Positions 57,650-64,000 of a stretch of DNA of 64,000 nucleotides are shown here, one piece after another. Below the pieces are notes generated by a model. That model searched no databases. It was not told the origin of the DNA and saw nothing but the letters and a program-made list of their open reading frames with translations. Each line of letters opens with the position of its first letter. Position 1 is the stretch's first letter. Source of the stretch: Lycorma delicatula (taxonomy: Eukaryota > Arthropoda > Insecta > Hemiptera > Fulgoridae); assembly GCF_047948215.1 (NCBI RefSeq), contig NC_134463.1:99538657-99602656 (forward strand), given 5' to 3'. The position numbers and the translations under genes were made by a program.

Positions 57650-58368
57650 ATGAATTTTTCTGTAAGTTAATATATTTATTTTTCCCCATTTATAATTGTA
57701 TAATGCAATTTAATATTTTAAATCCTTAAAAATTTTATATATATATATATATTGCTCACAAATCCTATTCCTGAGCCTTTGTACAACCAATAGGATTTTA
57801 GGTACCATTTTATATAGGTTGCCAGTGAATTGTCAACCAGCAACTATGTGTGAATTGGTCAAATTTATGAAACTTATTTTGACTACAGTTTACAAAACTA
57901 AATAGAAACGTAAAACTTTCTAAGTTTTTTAAAAACAAAATGTGACAAATTATAACTAGCTGGTGATTTAGATTTACTGGATATGGAACTATTATTTAAA
58001 AAATCAATCACAATAGAGTCCCGGAAGTTGATACTGGACTATCGAAACTGAATACCAAGACATGTTCTACGTAAACGTTTGTGCAGTATTATAGCAACAA
58101 AATATTGGGACCATTTATTTGCGATGAGAACTTTGGAATGTAGATAGTCTAATAATTCTTTTATAATCTAATAATTTTATATTTATTTTGATTTTGATTT
58201 TTTATCTAAAATAGAGTATATTATTTTTTGTTTTTATAATATTGAAATTTTGTTTCGTTTACCACCTAGTTTAAATCTTTCACATTTCAATAGGTTATAT
58301 TTTTAATAAACTTGCAAGTCCTTACGGTTGTATTAAGTTTCTATGGACTTTATTCATGTCACTTTACT
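57650..58368. other. A+T-rich stretch with a short (TA)n run
   Basis: (TA)n at about 57737-57753. Nothing else recognised. Confidence 0.5.
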
Positions 58369-58384
58369 CTAAATCAGATTTTCT

Positions 58385-58603
58385 TTCTTTTCCTATTTAG
58401 CCTTTGGGAATTACCGTTCAGGTATTACTTCAGAGGATGATATGTATGAGCGTAAATGAAGTGTAGTCTTGTACAGTCTCGAGTTCGACCATTCCTGAGA
58501 TTTGTGGTTAATTGAAACCCAACTATCAAAGAACACCGGTATCCACGATCTAGTATTCCAATCCGTATAAAATTAACTACCTTTACTTGGACTTGAACGA
58601 AGA
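58385..58603 (-). mobile_element. SINE-1, 5'-truncated, 14-bp target duplication
   Basis: On the minus strand the copy begins within the family at TTCAAGTCCAAGTAAAGGTA and ends CAAAGGCTAAATAGG with a purine tail; the head with the A box is absent. Perfect 14-bp direct repeats AAATCAGATTTTCT flank it (58371-58384 and 58604-58617), so the copy inserted already truncated. Confidence 0.92.
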
Positions 58604-58654
58604 AAATCAGATTTTCTACAAGTTTTATTTAAAACTTTTACGTGTTTATTACTC

Positions 58655-58930
58655 ATCGGGCTAGAGGTAAAATAACAAATCAGAACAACTGATTTTCAAA
58701 ATGGAAGGTTCTGAAGTACGAATCCAAGTAAAACTTAATTTTTATACGGATATGAATCTACACAATTGATACCCGTTTACTTTGGTGGTTAGTGTTCAAT
58801 TAACTATACGTCTCCGGAATGTTCGACCTCAATCTGTACAAAACTACACATCTCGTTTACATGTCATACATACCATTCTCATCTCATTAGGCTGTGGGAG
58901 GGGTTGCTTATTGTTCACTAGTTGAACAGA
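58655..58930 (+). mobile_element. SINE-2 copy, diverged
   Basis: The head is reduced (CATCGGGCTAGAGGTAAAAT), the middle has TTTACTTTGGTGGTTAGTGT and TCAATTAACTATACGTCTCC, and the end is the alternative tail CATTCTCATCTCATTAGGCT, GTGGGAGGGGTTGCTTATTG, TTCACTAGTTGAAC shared with 14723-15024. Confidence 0.8.
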
Positions 58931-58959
58931 TTTCAAATAATACATTAAAAAAATAAATT

Positions 58960-59285
58960 TAAACGATTTACGCCTAACATAAAATAGTATGGTTTTCGAC
59001 CGTACTAAAAACTACCAAAAATATAGTTCTAGGATCTATATTTTCAAATTTAAAAGTCAGACTTCTAAAAAAATCACCAAATTTACCCCTTAATTTTAGT
59101 CTCAAGAATTACAGTAAGCTTAATTTTACCGACGGCCCAGAAATCAGGGCGAAACCTTTTTCCAGCCGACACTCGCTAACGAAGCCTTTTCGAGCCTATG
59201 TTTATTGTATTTCTTCTTCATTTTTTCCATTAGAACATCTTTTGGAAGTTTGTTACATTCTTTCTGAATCACTCTTTATAAAGTA
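58960..59285. mobile_element. Long-TIR DNA element fragment
   Basis: It matches the right part of the element at 27881-29110: AAATTTACCCCTTAATTTTA, CAGCCGACACTCGCTAACGA, GAAGTTTGTTACATTCTTTC and TGAATCACTCT. Before it a short stretch holds TTTTCGACC and TAAAAACTAC words like the left internal part, so most of the interior has been deleted. Confidence 0.75.
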
Positions 59286-59289
59286 TTGA

Positions 59290-60890
59290 AGACGTTATTT
59301 GATAAAGCACACGTTGGACGAGTTTCCAGAAAATTCTGTTTTACTTAATATTATTTAAACGAAAGAAATATTTTGTTTTACGAAACAAAATATTTTCAAT
59401 TTAATTTTTAATAAATTAATATTAATAATTTTTTAGATTGTTATGAAATCGTTTAAAAATAAAAAAAGCATTGAAGAAGAAAAGAGTGCTGGTACAGCAG
59501 AAATAAAATACGAGTTAAATAAAGGAAATGAGAAAGAACAGCGATCGTGTAGAGGAGAGTGTAAAGAAGAAGAAAATTGAAAAGAAACCAAAAATGTGAG
59601 CAGATGAATAAAAAACCTGAAGAAAAATAAGTCACGGTGAACTATTTTTAAATGAATGGTAGGCCTAAATATATTTGAGTTGGAAAATCTAGTCGTAACT
59701 TATGCGCCCGCATTTATTTATTTTTTTGTGAGGAAATACATTAATTTGAACAATAACATTTTTTTTACATCTAAAAATGATGAAGTAGGAATGCTTGTCG
59801 TTTTTTTTTTTTTTATTAAATGATGAAGTGGTTTTAAAATTGGCGTCAGGTGTTTATACGTAAATAAAATTAATGTTTGACTCGTTTATCAATCTCTCAC
59901 AAGTCTACCTACCTATATACGTATTATATTATATAACACAATAATATATGTCAATTGAATTGACAATGGACAATAGGATGATCTATCCGATAAGGAGTGA
60001 TACAAATGACCGTTTATTATAAAATTCAAGTGGAAAGAGCGTATAAAAGAAGAGGGGGCCAAGAGGGAATGAAGGGAAATTTTCAAAGATTAATACCAGG
60101 GACGGTACACGTGACATTTAGTACCGGTATACCTACTCTGTGAAGTATACATCTTTAATGGACTTACATTATTAGGCCTCTTCTTGCACAACGACCTGTG
60201 AGGTTAGTAGGATATTAGTTAAAATGTCCAGCCCATAAAAACACAACTTGTTACCTATAAATATCCTCATTGTATGGCCCTTTACTGGTAGAATAGATTT
60301 TTCATTCTAACACGCATATAGGACACGCTGAAACTAAATTGAAAAATAGCTTATTCAAAACGTCTGTATACAAATCACTAATAGGGTTAACTACTTAGAT
60401 GGTTTTTATTATAATTTTTATTTGTTTACTTATTTATTTTTTATTAATCAATCTTACATAGAATATACATTTAAAAAATTAATTCAATAAATTTATATTA
60501 ATCATTTGTTGTAGATTTTCTGGTTAAACTAAAAATGCTGAGCTATAAAATTATTTTTCTTTACTTATAGATAAATAAGTAAACGAGATATAATCCTATT
60601 ATATTTAATCTATCTTTTATGGAAGTTAGATTTATTCTAAAAAAGTTATTTATTAATTTCTACGCGATCCTCATCCTACAGCAAAAAAAGATTACTTAAA
60701 GTAAAACCTACAAAAATCTACACTCTTGATTTTTTTTCTATTCGATTCAAAACTTATGTTACGCTTTGTTTAAATAATATTCCTAACCGAAAAATCAGAC
60801 TCAAAAAATCGTAACACAATTAAAATATGTAATTCCAATTTTTCTTTAGTATCATTTATTAACATGGTGATCCATGTTATTTGGTGAAAT
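59290..60890. other. A+T-rich stretch, nothing recognised
   Basis: No gene or shared repeat recognised. A small palindrome TGTCAATTGAATTGACA lies at 59949-59965. Confidence 0.5.
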
Positions 60891-60892
60891 CA

Positions 60893-61062
60893 TTTTTTTT
60901 TTTTTTGTTTTACCTCCGGGACCATCGTTAGGTATTGCTTCAGAGAATGAGATGAATGATTTGTAGCGTGTGTGAAAATGCGGTGCCTGGCCGGGATTTA
61001 AACCCGGGACCTCCGGATGAAAGGCCGAGACGCTACCACTCGCGCCACGGAGATCGGCTGTT
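60893..61062 (-). mobile_element. SINE-3 copy, best preserved
   Basis: On the minus strand the head reads CCGATCTCCGTGGCGCGAGT with A box TGGCGCGAGTGG (reverse complement of 61036-61047), then TCTCGGCCTTTCATCCGGAG and the B box GGTTTAAATCC (reverse complement of 60993-61003). A short body with TTCATCTCATTCTCTGAAGC and CCTAACGATGGTCCCGGAGG leads to an A run of about 18 (T run 60893-60906 on the plus strand). The tRNA of origin was not determined. Confidence 0.88.
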
Positions 61063-61064
61063 TA

Positions 61065-61450
61065 GTAAAATCCTTAAATTTAGTTTTTATTCCGCAGAAA
61101 ACGAGCGGAAATGCAAATTAAACGAATGATTGCCCGTCCAATGTTGCTATTCGCCGATAATAATTTTAAATACGTGATTTTTAAATGATACAGGTTTAGC
61201 TTTGTATTTGATTTATGATGACGTTGTAATGAGTAATGGCGGATTCGTTGATAAAATAAAGCTGACAACCGTGTGTACGGCTTACACACACGACTTAATT
61301 TAAATTATTTAAAAAAATATATTTTCGTATTTTAACTCGATGATTCTAACTAAGGCGCGCGCTCATATATTATTTAATTCGTGGTCGCGGTAATAGCAAC
61401 GATGGTTAACACTAATTAAATTAATTTCACCGCTTACATATTACAAATTT
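61065..61450. other. A+T-rich stretch, nothing recognised
   Basis: No gene or shared repeat recognised. A minus-strand frame of 69 codons (61080-61289) has no recognisable domain. Confidence 0.5.
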
Positions 61451-61454
61451 CACT

Positions 61455-62103
61455 TGTACGTTCGGCAGAGTGATGTAACCATAAGGCTTAATGCACCAGG
61501 TACTGAGTCATCCGGACGATCGAGTTGGAGACCCGGCCAGACCGATGTATTTTTTTTACACTTTTAATATTATTCATTTATTTAATTCTACCACTCACCT
61601 GTGACGTCACAACGTAGCAGACGACTACAGCAGCATTTTTTGGGGTGGAGATGCGATTTTTTAAAAGTTTTTTCAAATATTTTTATTTTTATTCGTTAAA
61701 AAAGTGCTTAAGAAAAATATTACTTAATTAGGTGAAATCTCGAGATGCCAAGGGTGACCTTGTTCTACAGCCTCACTCCCTTGACCTTTTAAGTTGAAAA
61801 TTTAATAGGTTCCATATAAAAAAGTAATCTGACCAAGTTTGGTCAAAACCTGGTCTAATAGTTCTGGAGAAATAAGGTGATTTGGGAGCTGACACTGAAC
61901 ACACGTATATACGAACATTAACAACTGGAAAATAGTTTTAAAAAATTATACGAAAATTTCTATCCGGTTTTTTGGATTCCTTAGGAATCAAAATGTCAAG
62001 ATCCAGTAAAAATTGCATATGCCCAATTAAGACCGATAGCATACGTTCCCTTCTTGAGCTATAGCGCTATCTAGACGGGAAATTAAAAAAATTAATGATG
62101 TTA
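61455..62103 (+). mobile_element. 640-bp tRNA-headed repeat, copy 2
   Basis: This plus-strand copy matches the minus-strand copy at 8247-8890 throughout. The head has GGCTTAATGCACCAGGTACT and a B-box-like AGTTGGAGACC (61523-61533). The body has CACCTGTGACGTCACAACGT, AGCATTTTTTGGGGTGGAG, CTCGAGATGCC, GGTGACCTTG, GACCAAGTTTGGTCAAAACC and AGTTCTGGAGA; the end is TCTAGACGGGAAATTAAAAA. The last part resembles the 3' ends of many insect LINEs. No frame is open. Confidence 0.8.
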
Positions 62104-62104
62104 A

Positions 62105-63130
62105 TCCACGTTTTTTTTTAAATCCGTATAATGTAAGACGAACATATATAAAGACGTTTTCGAAGTTCTCCGTGTAAACTTAAATAATCCCATTTTCTTT
62201 TACTTCAAAACGTTCTGTTCTCCGAACGATTATACGTAACAGCGCTTGTGAATGACATTCAATGTTCTCTGATCGGATGTTGAATTGTTAAACGCGTTTT
62301 CTAATTTAGAAGGATATTTCCTTAAATAATGGTCAATGATCTGTTAGTAAATACGAAAATGTAGTTGTTTAAACTAACAGTTACTTAGGTACGAAGAGCA
62401 CATGACCGATTTATTGGCTATTAATGTAAAAATACTAATCAAGTTTTAATTAAAATTTATATTATAATATATGCGCAATAGTTACAACTTTAAAAACTCC
62501 CACTTCTTGACAGATTGATTTAAAATAAAAATCCTTGGATTTTTCTTCTCACACGTTCATTGAAATTAAACAAATAAACACCGTAAACTACACACGATAT
62601 GTTGATTTTTAAAAAATTACGGCTTTATAAAATGTACGAATTCTACAACTACAAGGATCAGTAACAATAATAAATCGTTATTGTTATATAATTATTTTTT
62701 CTGTACGATTGCGAATAACAAATACCGGCGGGCACTACAGTATTAAACTAATAAAAATTATCAAAAGGTCAGTAATAAAAATGTAAAACTATTAAATTTA
62801 AAAACAATATGATATTACCCCTAAATTAACAACGGTAGAAAAGTAAAACCAAATAAATAAATTTGATTATTTTAAAAAATGTATACTGTACTAGTAAGAA
62901 TAATCTAAACTGCGTTTTTCAAGGTTATTTCAATTAAATCTGAAAGAGAAAATTTTACCCAAATAAATACTAAACTAATATTGAGGGGAAGGTAATTTGT
63001 TAGGAAAAAATATAAAGCATGTTTTGACAAAACTGGAAAATTGGGATGGGATTTCTTAATAAATAATTTAACAAATTACTTACGTTTATATAAAGATAAA
63101 ATAATGTCTAGATAAAATAAAGTACTGTCT
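62105..63130. other. A+T-rich stretch, nothing recognised
   Basis: No gene or shared repeat recognised. Confidence 0.5.
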
Positions 63131-63133
63131 TGG

Positions 63134-63240
63134 TCCTAGACTAATTTCACCGATTTAGTCAACACATTATTTCTGACAGCGCCATCAGTGAAGTTGCGTT
63201 TTTGTTGTGTTACGAAAATGGAGCATAAATGCCAAAATGT
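63134..63240 (+). mobile_element. Mariner 5' fragment
   Basis: CAACACATTATTTCTGACAG followed by CGCCATCAGTGAAGTTGCGT and GTGTTACGAAAATGGAGC matches the 5' UTR and start codon of the deleted mariner at 10973-11607 (CAACACATTATTTTTGACAG, CGCCATCAGTGTAGTTG, GTGTTACGAAAATGGCTC). The TIR upstream and the transposase downstream are not recognisable. Confidence 0.75.
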
Positions 63241-63241
63241 A

Positions 63242-64000
63242 ATGATATTTTAATCGTATTTAACCGTTTCCATTAAGATCCTATGAAGAAAAATGACATT
63301 ATCATGGTAAATACAAAACGATAATCATCACAACTGTGTCGAAAAAAAATATATAAATAATTAAAAACATAACTATTTAAAAAATAATAATCACCGTAAA
63401 TTATGGATACATAAGAAATTCAGTATCACATAATAGTAGACACTAAAGTTACCCGGTAATTTTCCAAGGAAATTAAAGATATATTGAAAAAGATATTCAC
63501 TAAAATAATTAATATATTTTAAGAACATAAAATAAATAAAAAATCTATTTTCTTATACAGTACATATATATACATTTTAAACTAAATATTTTTCTCAATC
63601 TTATTGTCATTGCAGAAAATATTTTTGATTATCAACCCCAAGATGTCCTATTACTTCATTTAAGGGTTTTTATAGTTCTTCCATTTACGCGTAAGGACAG
63701 GAATAACCTGATGTAACTCCCTTACAACAATGACTGACAATTTTCAAATAAAAAACCGGGCTTAATAAGAATTTTCAGTGGTTTCCCAGAACATTTTTCA
63801 CAGTTCAAAATATATTATTGCATATTAGCATACCAAAGCTCACCGATACGCAGGACTGGAAGTGAATCTTAATTTTAATTATCCGCGTTGGATATATAAT
63901 GAATTTCGTCAATATTCTGAGTAGTAACAACTGTGATTAGTGATTCTTGTATCTCAGTTACACAGATATTAGAAATACTAGTACAGTTCAAAGATGATAC
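63242..64000. other. A+T-rich stretch, nothing recognised
   Basis: No gene or shared repeat recognised up to the window edge. Confidence 0.5.

Noticed and set aside
60893..61062. A functional tRNA gene
   Set aside because: The A and B boxes are present, but the acceptor stem does not pair cleanly and the sequence continues into a repeated SINE body with an A-rich end.

Overview
The window is eukaryotic nuclear DNA, strongly A+T-rich, with no operons and no long uninterrupted reading frame. The mix of elements (mariner, hAT, an IS630/mariner-related transposase of the DUF4817/DDE_3 type, R1- and jockey-like LINEs, several tRNA-headed SINE families with target-site duplications) fits an insect genome, most plausibly a large TE-rich hemipteran such as a planthopper or lanternfly. 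The species guess is an inference from recognition only. I find no convincing host protein-coding gene: the window reads as a gene desert or the inside of a very long intron, and nearly everything that can be named is a transposable element or its relic.

Layout. 0-10 kb: a SINE with a 20-bp fold-back (0.69-0.97 kb), a long-TIR DNA element (1.14-2.04 kb), a hairpin-ended interspersed repeat (3.0-3.8 kb), an (AT)n-framed duplication (6.1 kb), an isolated GC/purine-richer block (6.76-7.15 kb) and a 640-bp tRNA-headed repeat (8.25-8.89 kb). 10-20 kb: an R1-like LINE 3' end split by an internally deleted mariner, a DUF4817-type transposase relic, a second SINE subfamily, a long-TIR element and a SINE with an 11-bp target-site duplication. 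20-30 kb: a near-identical 508-bp tandem duplication, a 685-bp non-autonomous hAT with 8-bp TSD, a long-TIR element holding a FLYWCH zinc-finger relic, another long-TIR element, and a sharply bounded GC-rich island (29.2-30.1 kb) that ends in a tandem array of hairpins resembling the metazoan histone mRNA 3' stem-loop.

30-45 kb: a second hairpin-ended repeat, a repeat broken by a DUF4817-type transposon that itself contains an inverted piece of the same family, a tandemly duplicated SINE, a jockey/CR1-like LINE RNase H relic, two SINEs, and a clear nest in which a 1313-bp mariner sits inside a 2437-bp hAT element (41.1-43.6 kb). 45-64 kb: a 241-bp insert between 12-bp direct repeats, a mariner C-terminal fragment, a jockey-like gag relic, an R1-like LINE 3' part with poly(A), a nearly full-length decayed mariner (54.5-55.9 kb), further SINE and repeat copies, the second 640-bp tRNA-headed repeat (61.5-62.1 kb) and a mariner 5' fragment.

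None of the transposases is intact: each shows frameshifts, stops or deletions. The value of the window is in its nesting order and in several repeat families whose structure I do not recognise from named families, above all the GC island with histone-stem-loop-like units.
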